From positions 124,001 to 188,000 of the forward strand of contig CAYUVH010000059.1 in the NCBI GenBank assembly GCA_964448135.1: DNA of 64,000 nt, given 5' to 3'. Both the position numbers and the translations under genes were made by a program. Positions 32,979 through 40,869 of this stretch are shown in pieces; position 1 is the stretch's first letter; the number at the start of each line of letters is the position of its first letter. Below the pieces are notes generated by a model. It was not told where the DNA came from. It ran no database searches and saw only the letters and a list, made by a program, of their open reading frames with translations. The DNA comes from CAYUVH01 sp964448135. GTDB lineage: Bacteria; Verrucomicrobiota; Verrucomicrobiia; Limisphaerales; UBA8199.

Positions 32979-35150
32979 ATGAGTTCCGAATCCCCAGTGC
33001 CTCCGGAGCTGCCTATGAAAGGCTTCCAGCTGTGGCTGGCCGGCCCGCTGGCGCTGATGCTTTCGTTGGGGGTCCAGGTTACGATCGTTGCTTTCCTGGT
33101 CTGGGGACCCGGGTCCGCGTCGGTGCCGGCCAACGAATTCACTTCTTATGGCGCGGTCTGGGCTCGCCCCGAAAATGACCTGAAAATCTATGCTCTGGGA
33201 TTGAGCGGCACGCTGGCCGTAGCAATGGCATTCGTGCTCTGGTGGGCCAGGCAGATTCGTCGCCTGGGAACTGTCGCGGGAGAGAGCTTCATGCGGTCCA
33301 CCGCCGCGCTCTGCGGACTGCTCGCTTGCGGAAGCTTGCTGGGCTTTGTTTCGCTGCTGGCCTCGTACTGGTTTTCGCACGATCTGCAAAATGCACGGAC
33401 GGTATTGCGCGAGCCGGCGGCACCATTCGACGAAGCGCGGCTCTTACTCCCGGCCATGCTGGCTCTGGCGTGCGCGGTTTTGGATTTACGGCTGGGATTC
33501 TGGCGGCAAAAGGAGACCGGAACCCGAAACTTGCGGTGTCTGCGCTACGTGCTGCCGTTGTTCATCGTCCTCGTGCTCGCCATACCGCCGGGCGCGGCGG
33601 ATTTGCTGGCGGGCGGGGCCTTCGCAACGGACCGTTGCAAACACTTGAGTTTTTTTGCGATGGGACCCGCCCTGTCTTTCGCGCACGGAAAGGCCTTCGG
33701 CACTGAAATCTATTCCCAATATGGCGTCGGCTGGCCTTTGCTGGCGGCCGGGCTGAACCGATTTTCGGCGCTCACCTTTGGAAATCTGATCGCCCTGCAA
33801 GCCGCGTATGGTTGCGTCTACTACGTGGGGCTGTTTTTCCTGCTCCGGTCCTGGTTCAAAAATGAAATCTGGGCCGCCAGCGGAACGCTGTTCGCAATAT
33901 CCGCGCAGGTTTTCAGCGGGGTGGCGTCCTCGGATATTGTCTGGATCCATCCCAGTGTGAGCCCTATGCGGCACCCCATGGACGTTTGGTTTTTTGCGGC
34001 GCTCTGGCAGCACTTGCAGGGTGGCAAGCTCAGGTGGGCCATGCTCGGTGGCAGCGCTTGCGCGTTGGGCGTCTTTTTTGAAACGGAAACGGGAATTTAC
34101 CTGGCCCTGACGTTTGGACTTTATTGGATGCTGCGGGCGGGGCTGGCGCGTGGCCAGGCCGGCGGCGCCGACGGAGTGGCCGCGCGAACGCAAATCTTGA
34201 GTGCGGGCGGCACGGCAACGGCGATCCTCTTCCTGTTGCTGCTCTGCGCCAGTCGCGGAAAGTTATTCACGGGAGCGTTTTGGCGGGGATGGCTGGAGGG
34301 CATAACCGCCTATGCGGGCCGCGGCATCAGCGCGCTCCCGATCGCGGAACTCCCCGATGCGCCAATCGTTTTCTTTCTGCTGATGGTGCTGGTATTCCTG
34401 GGGGTGTTGGGTTTCGGCGCCTTGCGGACGTGGTGGCGTTCCGCGTCGGCCGACGAAATCCTGCTGGCAACCTTCGCTGCCTACGGACTGGCGGAACTGA
34501 CCTACTTCGTCAATCGCTCGCATCCGGGAAGTCTATTCGTGGCCACCATGCCGCTGGCGGTCGTGCTCACCGCATTGTTGTTCAAGGCTTGGACGGCCGC
34601 CGGGGGTTGGTTAGGACGATCCGCGATGCCGAACCTGCTCGCGGCGGGAATGGCGCTGTTCCTGTTGACCAAACCGGAGTTTCGAGGATACCCCGGCTTG
34701 CTCGGCTCCGTTTTCGACGATTCGCCTCACACCTCATTATCACTAATCCGGCAGCCCCATGATTTGACCGGAATTCCGATGGACTACGCCGACCTGGCCC
34801 AAATGATCGAAGGCCTGGCGAGGGAGTTGAAGGCGGCGGGACCGGACGGGCAGAGCGTCGCGATCTTCGATCCGGCGGATACCATCCTTTATGAAGCGAC
34901 CGGCGCCACTCCCTGGTCGCGCTATCTTCCCTTCTTTGAGTTCGCGTTTACCACGCGCATGTTGGAAGATGCGCGCCGGCAATTGAACGACCATCCGCCC
35001 AAATACGTTGTGACTTGTGGCCGCGGCCCCTCCGGTAAAGCGTATTGGGAGTCCTATGATTTTGTCTGGTCGCCGCTGTACGAAGTGGTGACGAACCGTT
35101 TTGAGCTTTATCGCACCGTGGGCGTTTACGAAATCTGGAAGCAAAAATGA
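32979..35150 (+). CDS. large polytopic membrane protein (GT-C-like)
   Basis: 723 aa with about 14 membrane helices and a soluble C-terminal region (about 590-720). FGTEIYSQYGVGWPLLAAGL resembles the first luminal/periplasmic loop region of GT-C type glycosyltransferases and related arabinosyl/mannosyl transferases. I could not find the catalytic acidic pair with certainty, so transferase activity is inferred. Followed 33 bases later by a GT2 gene and then an NDP-sugar epimerase, so a role in building or displaying a lipid-linked surface sugar is likely. Confidence 0.7.
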   Translation: MSSESPVPPELPMKGFQLWLAGPLALMLSLGVQVTIVAFLVWGPGSASVPANEFTSYGAVWARPENDLKIYALGLSGTLAVAMAFVLWWARQIRRLGTVAGESFMRSTAALCGLLACGSLLGFVSLLASYWFSHDLQNARTVLREPAAPFDEARLLLPAMLALACAVLDLRLGFWRQKETGTRNLRCLRYVLPLFIVLVLAIPPGAADLLAGGAFATDRCKHLSFFAMGPALSFAHGKAFGTEIYSQYGVGWPLLAAGLNRFSALTFGNLIALQAAYGCVYYVGLFFLLRSWFKNEIWAASGTLFAISAQVFSGVASSDIVWIHPSVSPMRHPMDVWFFAALWQHLQGGKLRWAMLGGSACALGVFFETETGIYLALTFGLYWMLRAGLARGQAGGADGVAARTQILSAGGTATAILFLLLLCASRGKLFTGAFWRGWLEGITAYAGRGISALPIAELPDAPIVFFLLMVLVFLGVLGFGALRTWWRSASADEILLATFAAYGLAELTYFVNRSHPGSLFVATMPLAVVLTALLFKAWTAAGGWLGRSAMPNLLAAGMALFLLTKPEFRGYPGLLGSVFDDSPHTSLSLIRQPHDLTGIPMDYADLAQMIEGLARELKAAGPDGQSVAIFDPADTILYEATGATPWSRYLPFFEFAFTTRMLEDARRQLNDHPPKYVVTCGRGPSGKAYWESYDFVWSPLYEVVTNRFELYRTVGVYEIWKQK

Positions 35151-35183
35151 GCAGGCGATCGCGGCTCGAACAATTTCTGTAAT

Positions 35184-35894
35184 GTGAGCGCAGGTTTGAT
35201 TTCCATCGTGCTGCCGGTCCACAACCAGGCAGAGCACATCGTTGAGGTCGTCCAGGACTATTCGAAGGCCCTCGCCCGGGTGCCAAATCCGCACGAGCTG
35301 ATCCTCGTGGTGAACAATTGCCGGGATAATTCGCTGCAAGTTTGCCAGGACATGGCCGCCAAGAATCCGAACATCCGCGTAGTGCACAGTCAGCTTGGCG
35401 GCTGGGGACTGTCAGTGAAACTCGGCTTGCGCGAAGCGCGCGGGGAATTTCTGTGCTATACCAACTCGGCGCGCACCACGGGTCAGGAACTTATTCTCGT
35501 TCTGCTTTACGCCATTGTCTGGCCGCAGGTGGTCATCAAAGCCAATCGCAAAATCCGCGAGAGCTGGCGGCGGCGGTTGGGTTCGCTCGCCTACAATCTC
35601 GAATGCCGCGCATTGTTCGATCTCAGCGTCTGGGACGTGAACGGGACGCCGAAGGTGTTCCCGCGCTCCTTTAAGAAGCTGCTCGAACTCACCCGCGAGG
35701 ATGACTTGATAGACGCCGAGTTCGTGATGCAGTGTCGGCGCGAGAATTATCCGGTGCTGGAAGTGCCCATTTTCTCGACGCGCCGGCATGGCGGAAAATC
35801 AACGACCGGCTTGAAATCGGCGGTGCGGATGTATTGGGGCGCGTGGCGGTTGCGCAAAACCTTTGGGCCGCCGCCACCGGAAAAGGAAGCATGA
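35184..35894 (+). CDS. family 2 glycosyltransferase lacking DxD
   Basis: 236 aa from a GTG at 35184. ISIVLPVHNQAEHIVEVV and LILVVNNCRDNSLQVC are typical of GT2 enzymes of the dolichyl-phosphate-mannose-synthase type. The site where GT2 proteins normally have DADL or DxD reads FLCYTNSARTTGQEL, with no Asp, so metal-nucleotide binding may be altered or lost. No C-terminal membrane helices. The stop overlaps the epimerase start by 4 bases (ATGA), making it the middle gene of a three-gene operon. Confidence 0.82.
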   Translation: MSAGLISIVLPVHNQAEHIVEVVQDYSKALARVPNPHELILVVNNCRDNSLQVCQDMAAKNPNIRVVHSQLGGWGLSVKLGLREARGEFLCYTNSARTTGQELILVLLYAIVWPQVVIKANRKIRESWRRRLGSLAYNLECRALFDLSVWDVNGTPKVFPRSFKKLLELTREDDLIDAEFVMQCRRENYPVLEVPIFSTRRHGGKSTTGLKSAVRMYWGAWRLRKTFGPPPPEKEA

Positions 35895-36844
35895 AACGGG
35901 TGCTGGTCACGGGCGGGACGGGATTTGTCGGCGCGAACCTGACGCGGCGCCTGTTGCGGGATGGAAACGAGGTGCATCTGCTGGTGCGGCCTAAGCACCA
36001 GGGCTGGCGCATCGAAAGTGTCCGCGCCGATCTGCGGTTGCCGGAAGCGGAGTTGCATGATGCAGCTGCCGTTTCACGGGTGGTGCAGGATGTGAAGCCG
36101 GAATGGGTGTTTCACCTGGCGGCCAACGGCGCGTATTCCTGGCAGAATAATCTCGATGAAATCGTTCGCACGAATGTGCACGGCACCATCAATCTGCTTA
36201 CGGCATGCTTGAAGCAGGGCGTGGAGGCTTTCGTGTCGGCGGGGTCGTCCTCGGAGTACGGATTCAAAGATCATCCGCCCGCGGAATCCGAGCGCGAGGA
36301 ACCCAACAGCCATTACGCGGTCACGAAAGTCTCGGCGACACATTTCTGCCGGTTCACCGCGCAGAAGGACGGCCTTCACGCCCCCACCCTGCGGCTGTAT
36401 TCGATCTACGGACCGTACGAGGATCCGGGGAGGCTGATCCCGACGCTCATTTCCCGCGGATTGAAAGGCGAACTGCCCCCATTGGTGGACCCGAATGTGG
36501 CGCGGGATTTGGTGTACGTGGATGATGCGGTGGACGCTTTTCTGCTCGCGGCAACAAAGAAGACGGAGGAACGCGGAGCGATTTACAATGTGGGCACCGG
36601 GGTCGAAACCACCATCCGGGAAATCGTGGACGTCGCGCGACGCGAAATGGATATCGCCGTCGAACCATCGTGGGGCTCAATGCCGAACCGGGTTTGGGAC
36701 ACAACTTCGTGGGTGAGTGACAATCGGAAGATTCGCGAGAAGCTGGGCTGGAAGCCGCGCTACACTTTCACGGACGGATTAAAGGCAACGATCAACTGGT
36801 ACCGGGAAGTCGGCCAGGGAACGGCCGGCGGCAAGGCCTCCTGA
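35891..36844 (+). CDS. NAD-dependent epimerase/dehydratase (extended SDR)
   Basis: 317 aa from ATG 35891. The Rossmann motif is VLVTGGTGFVGANL, followed by VFHLAANGAY, VSAGSSSEYG (catalytic Ser) and HYAVTKVSATHF (Tyr and Lys of YxxxK). NVARDLVYVDDAVDAFLLA and YNVGTG are typical of extended SDRs that act on nucleotide sugars such as UDP-glucose/GDP-mannose 4-epimerases or 4,6-dehydratases. The exact substrate cannot be told. An ATG-extended frame from 35732 lies inside the GT2 gene and was excluded. Confidence 0.9.
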   Translation: MKRVLVTGGTGFVGANLTRRLLRDGNEVHLLVRPKHQGWRIESVRADLRLPEAELHDAAAVSRVVQDVKPEWVFHLAANGAYSWQNNLDEIVRTNVHGTINLLTACLKQGVEAFVSAGSSSEYGFKDHPPAESEREEPNSHYAVTKVSATHFCRFTAQKDGLHAPTLRLYSIYGPYEDPGRLIPTLISRGLKGELPPLVDPNVARDLVYVDDAVDAFLLAATKKTEERGAIYNVGTGVETTIREIVDVARREMDIAVEPSWGSMPNRVWDTTSWVSDNRKIREKLGWKPRYTFTDGLKATINWYREVGQGTAGGKAS

Positions 36845-36928
36845 CAAACACATTCTTTCGGCAGATGTAGCGTCGGTTTTGGCAGGTTCGCCGCCGGCCG
36901 CCCCGACGTTGGCCGCGGCGGTATTTTT

Positions 36929-36953
36929 CACTTGGACAGCCTTTGTCCAAGTG
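36929..36953. repeat. CACTTGGACA hairpin
   Basis: CACTTGGACA-GCCTT-TGTCCAAGTG is a perfect 10-bp stem with a 5-base loop, 84 bases after the epimerase stop. There is no T-tract, so it may be a protein-binding palindrome or dispersed element; a terminator is less likely. Confidence 0.55.
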
Positions 36954-37100
36954 CCTCCTGTAAATTCGCGCTGTGGAGAATAGTCGTATCGATTCCCGGT
37001 CCCGCTTGAACCGGCGTCAAATTTCGCATCCGAACTCGCGGAACTCCCTGCGCATCCCCTGTCCCTTTCCGCCCTCGGGTCCCTCCCGTCCCTCCCTCAA

Positions 37101-37227
37101 TCAAGCCGTCATCAAGCCCATGCCGGACCGTTATCAAGCCGTCCTCAAGCCGTCCTCAAGCCGGCCATCAAGCCGGCTATCAAGCCCAAAACCCCAGCAA
37201 TCAAGCCTCATCAAGCCCAATCGAGCC
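37101..37227. repeat. phased TCAAGCC tandem array (~11-bp period)
   Basis: TCAAGCC starts at 37101, 37112, 37134, 37145, 37156, 37168, 37180, 37201 and 37211, with a variant TCGAGCC at 37221. Steps are 10, 11 or 12 bases, or about double that (21, 22). The units fall on one face of the DNA helix. It lies in a non-coding region about 270 bases upstream of the 37500 gene. Confidence 0.7.
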
Positions 37228-37464
37228 GGAAAAAAAAGGGGGCCCCAGCAATCGGCGCGCCCTCCCGTGCCTGGCTTTGCACAAAAAGTCCCGGAGCGCG
37301 GCTTTATCAGCCGCAGCGCGTTCAAGAGCATGGAGGCGTGCGGTTAGCGAAGACACTCATGGTCAAATCTGAACACTTTTTGTGCAAAGCCCCTCGGACC
37401 ATCCGGGGCAGTCTCGTTCAAAAACGGAGCTGCTCCCTGTCCTCGCCTCCTGCGGGAATTCAGA

Positions 37465-37493
37465 TTGACAGTAATCACTTTGCGTGGCAAAGT
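37465..37493 (+). promoter_or_regulatory. putative promoter and operator 1 (ACTTTG-N5-CAAAGT)
   Basis: TTGACA (37465-37470) is a perfect -35 box. ACTTTGCGTGGCAAAGT (37477-37493) is a 17-bp perfect palindrome in the spacer/-10 area, 6 bases before the ATG at 37500. A repressor bound here would block both polymerase and ribosome. The same half-sites recur at 38473-38489 before ispH. The likely ligand-binding protein is the winged-helix regulator encoded just downstream. Confidence 0.65.
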
Positions 37494-37499
37494 CTATCC

Positions 37500-38126
37500 A
37501 TGGAATCGAATTGGGCGGGTGAGCATCTCCAGGTAATCCGGACGCTGATGGAGCGTTCGGCCGTGTACCGGCGGGCTCTGGCGCCCATCATGATCCTCAA
37601 CGGGGTGGTGGGTTTGGTGGCGGCCATCATCGGCTGGGTGGTCGGAATCGATTCCACCAGGGTTTTTATCTTCTATTGGTCGGCGGCGGCGGCGATGGCC
37701 ATGGCCGGCTCGTTTCTACTCGTTCGCCGCCAGGCCATGAAGGACTCCGAACCGTTCTGGTCGCCCCCCACGCGCCGGGTCACGCAGGCGATGCTGCCCG
37801 CGCTGGTTGCCGGTGGCATCACCAGCGGAATTCTCCTTTTGAACGCCAGTACCGGCACCCAGACCGTTGATCCCCTGCTGCCCTGCTGCTGGATCATTTT
37901 GTACGGTTGCGCTTTTCACGCGGCGGGCTTCTTTTTGCCCCGTGGAATGAGGCTTTTTGGCTGGGCCTTCGTGCTCGCCGGATGCGGACTCGTGGCGCTC
38001 TGCCTCCCCCTGGAATCTCACGCGCGGGAATATGCCTTCGGCGTCATGGGCGCTTTCTTCGGCGTAATGCACCTGGCCTACGGCGTTTACCTTTACTTCA
38101 CCGAACGGCGAAAGAATGAATCGTGA
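37500..38126 (+). CDS. six-TM membrane protein, operon with winged-helix regulator
   Basis: 208 aa with about six helices, including IMILNGVVGLVAAIIGWVVG, VFIFYWSAAAAMAMAGSFLL, LPALVAGGITSGILLL, CCWIILYGCAFHAAGFF and FGWAFVLAGCGLVALCL. No domain recognised. I start at ATG 37500 (MESNWAGEHLQVIRTLMERS); the longer frame upstream covers the operator. Its stop overlaps the GTG start of the regulator (GTGA, 4 bases). Membrane protein/HTH_34 regulator pairs of this kind are common, and the membrane protein may sense the signal. Confidence 0.75.
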   Translation: MESNWAGEHLQVIRTLMERSAVYRRALAPIMILNGVVGLVAAIIGWVVGIDSTRVFIFYWSAAAAMAMAGSFLLVRRQAMKDSEPFWSPPTRRVTQAMLPALVAGGITSGILLLNASTGTQTVDPLLPCCWIILYGCAFHAAGFFLPRGMRLFGWAFVLAGCGLVALCLPLESHAREYAFGVMGAFFGVMHLAYGVYLYFTERRKNES

Positions 38127-38431
38127 ATCCCGAGGCGTTCCTCCAGCTCGATCGTGTCATCCACGAGAAAGGGCGGCTGGCCATCATGTCCATGCTGGCT
38201 GCCGCCGGGGAGCTCTCGTTCACGGACCTCAAGGTCGAGCTCAAGATGACTGACGGAAATCTCACCACGCACATCCGTACTTTGCAGGAATCGGGCTACG
38301 TCTCGGTTACGAAATCCTTTCAGAACAAGCGTCCCCTCACCACCTGCGCGCTGACGCCAGGCGGGAAAAAGGCCTTCACGGCCTACATCAATCTGCTGGA
38401 ATCCATCGTCCAGCAGAACAAGGCGAAGTAG
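38123..38431 (+). CDS. winged-helix transcriptional regulator (HTH_34 type)
   Basis: 102 aa, GTG start. IHEKGRLAIMSMLAAAGELS, FTDLKVELKMTDGNLTTHIR and LQESGYVSVTKSFQ give the helix-turn-helix and wing of the winged-helix HTH_34 (PF13601) group, related to MarR/ArsR. RPLTTCALTPGGKKAFTAYI is the family C-terminus. No metal-binding Cys pair is seen. It is flanked by two copies of a palindrome suited to a homodimer, so it is probably autoregulatory and also controls the ispH operon. Confidence 0.88.
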   Translation: MNPEAFLQLDRVIHEKGRLAIMSMLAAAGELSFTDLKVELKMTDGNLTTHIRTLQESGYVSVTKSFQNKRPLTTCALTPGGKKAFTAYINLLESIVQQNKAK

Positions 38432-38469
38432 AAACATTTTCTTTGAACAGGAGTGAACGATGCTGGTCA

Positions 38470-38489
38470 TATACTTTGTGATACAAAGT
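38470..38489 (+). promoter_or_regulatory. operator 2 before ispH (ACTTTG-N5-CAAAGT)
   Basis: ACTTTGTGATACAAAGT (38473-38489) is a 17-bp perfect palindrome 5 bases before the ispH ATG. It shares both 6-bp half-sites and the spacer length with operator 1. It overlaps a -10-like TATACT (38470-38475). A convincing -35 box is not seen. Confidence 0.65.
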
Positions 38490-38494
38490 GAATT

Positions 38495-39409
38495 ATGAAA
38501 ATCTTGTTGGCTGAACATCTGGGCATGTGTTTCGGGGTGCGGGACGCCATCACCCTGGCCCGCGAACAGGCAACCCGCGCACCGCTCACCATCCTGGGTG
38601 AGCTGGTCCACAATGAAAGGGTGCTGGGGGATTTGCGCGAGCGGGGTATTCAGATCGCGAAGGATTCAAGCCAGGTCGAAACCCCGTCCGTCATGATTAC
38701 CGCCCACGGCGCTTCGGAAAAAACCATCGGCGAAGCGCGCGAGCGGGGATTGCACGTGATGGAGGCCACCTGCCCGCTGGTGCGCGTGGCGCATACGGCG
38801 GTGGCGCGCCTCGTGCGCGAGGGATTTCACCCGGTGATCATTGGTCAAAAAGACCACGTTGAGGTGCGGGGTTTGACCGGCGATTTACGGGCGTTTGACG
38901 TCGTGCTTTCGGAGGTTGAAATCATGCAATTACAGCCTCGGGCCCGCTTTGGTGTGGCGGCGCAGACCACCCAGCCCATCGCGAAGGTCGAGCGGTTGGT
39001 CACCTGGATGCGGCGCTGTTTTTCGGATTCCGAAATTAGATTTTTCGATACGGTCTGCCGGCCGACCAAGGATCGCCAGCGCGCGGCGGAGGAACTCGCG
39101 CGGCGGTCCGACGTCGTGGTGGTCATCGGCGGCGCGCACAGCAATAACACCCGCGAACTCGCCAGCACTTGTAGCGTTTTTTGCGCCCATGTGCACCATG
39201 TGCAGACTGCTGCAGACCTGCGCCCCGAATGGTTCGCCCACGCACAAACCGTCGGCCTCACCGCCGGCACCTCCACCCCCGACCAGACTATCGCGGAGGT
39301 CGAGGCGTGGCTGCGGGAACTGGCCGGGCGGGTCGAGCGCCCGGCCAGCCGGCCAAACCGGCTCGAACAATCCAACCTTCAAACCGCCTGCGAAACCTTG
39401 AAGCCATGA
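38495..39409 (+). CDS. ispH: 4-hydroxy-3-methylbut-2-enyl diphosphate reductase
   Basis: 304 aa, last step of the MEP isoprenoid pathway. The three 4Fe-4S cysteines are Cys12 (GMCFGV), Cys93 (EATCPLV) and Cys188 (DTVCRPTKDRQ). Active-site residues His39 (ELVHNE), His71 (TAHGAS) and Glu123 (DHVEVRG) are all present. GGAHSNNTREL is the usual GGxxSxNT motif. The C-terminal about 25 residues are an extra Arg/Pro tail. It lies directly behind operator 2 and overlaps the next gene by 4 bases. Confidence 0.96.
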   Translation: MKILLAEHLGMCFGVRDAITLAREQATRAPLTILGELVHNERVLGDLRERGIQIAKDSSQVETPSVMITAHGASEKTIGEARERGLHVMEATCPLVRVAHTAVARLVREGFHPVIIGQKDHVEVRGLTGDLRAFDVVLSEVEIMQLQPRARFGVAAQTTQPIAKVERLVTWMRRCFSDSEIRFFDTVCRPTKDRQRAAEELARRSDVVVVIGGAHSNNTRELASTCSVFCAHVHHVQTAADLRPEWFAHAQTVGLTAGTSTPDQTIAEVEAWLRELAGRVERPASRPNRLEQSNLQTACETLKP

Positions 39410-40857
39410 ATCACCTGAAACGCTGGTCCGTTGTTGTCATTTTCGCCATCGCGATGGCATGGGTTGAATCCGCGGTCGTATTCGATTTGCGCCATTTCAT
39501 AGGGCGCATCGAACCTTACCAGCCCAACCCGCTGCCCATTATCGGAAACCTGGGGCTGGTGGAACTGGTCCGCGAAGCGGCGACCCTGGTCATGCTGCTT
39601 ACGGCGGGCATCCTCGCCGGGCGCACGTGGAAGAACCGCCTGGGGTTCACCGTGGTGGCTTTCGGAGTTTGGGACATTTTCTATTACGTCTTCTTGAAAG
39701 TCATGTGCGGATGGCCGCACTCGATTTGGGATTGGGACATTCTCTTTCTGCTGCCGTTGCCCTGGTGGGGCCCGGTGCTCGCGCCGGTTTTGATCGCCTT
39801 GTTGATGATTGGATGGGGAACCCTCGCCAGCCGGGAGGAGTCGGCGCCCAAAGCCGGCTCCTTCCGCTGGCTGGGGTGGACGCTCAACGCCTGCGGCGTG
39901 GCGCTTGCCCTCTATGTCTTCATGACCGACTGCCTGCAGGTCGCCGGTCAGGGCACGGAAGTCATTCGCAACGTCCTGCCGGTCGAGTTCAACTGGCCGC
40001 TGTTCAACATCGCCCTGGTGCTCATGTCCGTGCCCTTTCTCCGCGCACTGGCCGATCTCCGCAAACCCGTGCCGTCGAGTGGAACGAACTTCGATTGGGC
40101 CCGGTGGATTAATCACTTCGCCCGCAACCGCCAGAACCGTCCCGTGCCCGACTGGAGCGAACCCACCGCCCTGCCCTCGCAGATTCGCGGGCCGCTGCTG
40201 CGCTCGCTCGAACAATTTCAGCTCGGCGACGGCGGCGGTCCGGCCTCGCTCATCGCCCGCGACGCCGAAACTTTTCGCGGCTCAACCGAGCAGATGCGCG
40301 CGCTCGTGGACGCCTGGTTCACGGAAGAGCGCGAGCATTCGCGGCTGCTCGGTTGCGCCGTGGACGCCCTGGGCGGCCAGCGAATCCAGTCGCATTGGAG
40401 CTTCACTGCCTTCTGCCAGTGCCGGCGAATTCTCGGCGTGAAGTTCGAACTGCAAGTCCTTCTACTCACCGAAATCAGCAGCACGGCCTACTACCGCCTG
40501 CTCCAGCGGCACAGCCCCATCCGCGCGCTGGCGGACACCTGCGGCCTGATCCTCCGCGATGAAGCCGGCCACATTGCGTTCCACTCCGACCGCCTCGCGG
40601 CCGCCGGCCGCCAGCTCCAGCACCTGCGCGACGCACTCTGGGCTGCTCAATTCATGGTCTGCGGTTACGCGGCAGCCACGATGCTTTGGATCAATCATTC
40701 TCCCTGTATCAGGCGCTTGGGCGGCAGCACCGCGGAGTTTTACCTTGAAGTGAGCCGGGAACTTGTCCGGTTCCTCCACTCATTGGTCGCCACATCAAAC
40801 CAGCCCGTCGCCGCGCGTGAGTTTTCCCCTGCCACCGAGTTCGCCTTGGAAAATTAG
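39406..40857 (+). CDS. six-TM protein fused to diiron ferritin-like domain
   Basis: 483 aa from ATG 39406. Residues about 1-215 hold six membrane helices (VVVIFAIAMAWVESAVVF, WGPVLAPVLIALLMIGWGTL, ACGVALALYVF and others). Residues about 255-470 are a soluble four-helix region with all ligands of a ferritin-like diiron site: Glu269 (SLEQF), Glu308/His311 (EREH), Glu356 (LLTEIS) and Glu386/His389 (EAGH). So it could be a membrane-bound diiron oxidase, oxygen/peroxide scavenger or hydroxylase. It is the second gene of the ispH operon and under operator 2. No close family name recognised. Confidence 0.78.
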   Translation: MNHLKRWSVVVIFAIAMAWVESAVVFDLRHFIGRIEPYQPNPLPIIGNLGLVELVREAATLVMLLTAGILAGRTWKNRLGFTVVAFGVWDIFYYVFLKVMCGWPHSIWDWDILFLLPLPWWGPVLAPVLIALLMIGWGTLASREESAPKAGSFRWLGWTLNACGVALALYVFMTDCLQVAGQGTEVIRNVLPVEFNWPLFNIALVLMSVPFLRALADLRKPVPSSGTNFDWARWINHFARNRQNRPVPDWSEPTALPSQIRGPLLRSLEQFQLGDGGGPASLIARDAETFRGSTEQMRALVDAWFTEEREHSRLLGCAVDALGGQRIQSHWSFTAFCQCRRILGVKFELQVLLLTEISSTAYYRLLQRHSPIRALADTCGLILRDEAGHIAFHSDRLAAAGRQLQHLRDALWAAQFMVCGYAAATMLWINHSPCIRRLGGSTAEFYLEVSRELVRFLHSLVATSNQPVAAREFSPATEFALEN

Positions 40858-40869
40858 TCGACAACATTT

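Larger units (their letters stand above)
36845..37476. other. 632-base non-coding region
   Basis: It holds a hairpin at 36929-36953 and the phased TCAAGCC array at 37101-37227, both listed separately. The open frames here (for example 36973-37347) are repeat-derived, rich in Ser/Pro/Arg, and lack coding character. A second palindrome, GCCGCCGGCCGCC...GGCCGCGGCGG, lies around 36890-36921. Confidence 0.5.

Noticed and set aside
37101..37227. Possible CRISPR array
   Set aside because: Units are 7 bases with about 11-bp spacing; no 25-40 bp repeats, unique spacers or cas genes.
36973..37347. 124-aa plus-strand open frame
   Set aside because: It is encoded by the TCAAGCC array and lacks coding character.
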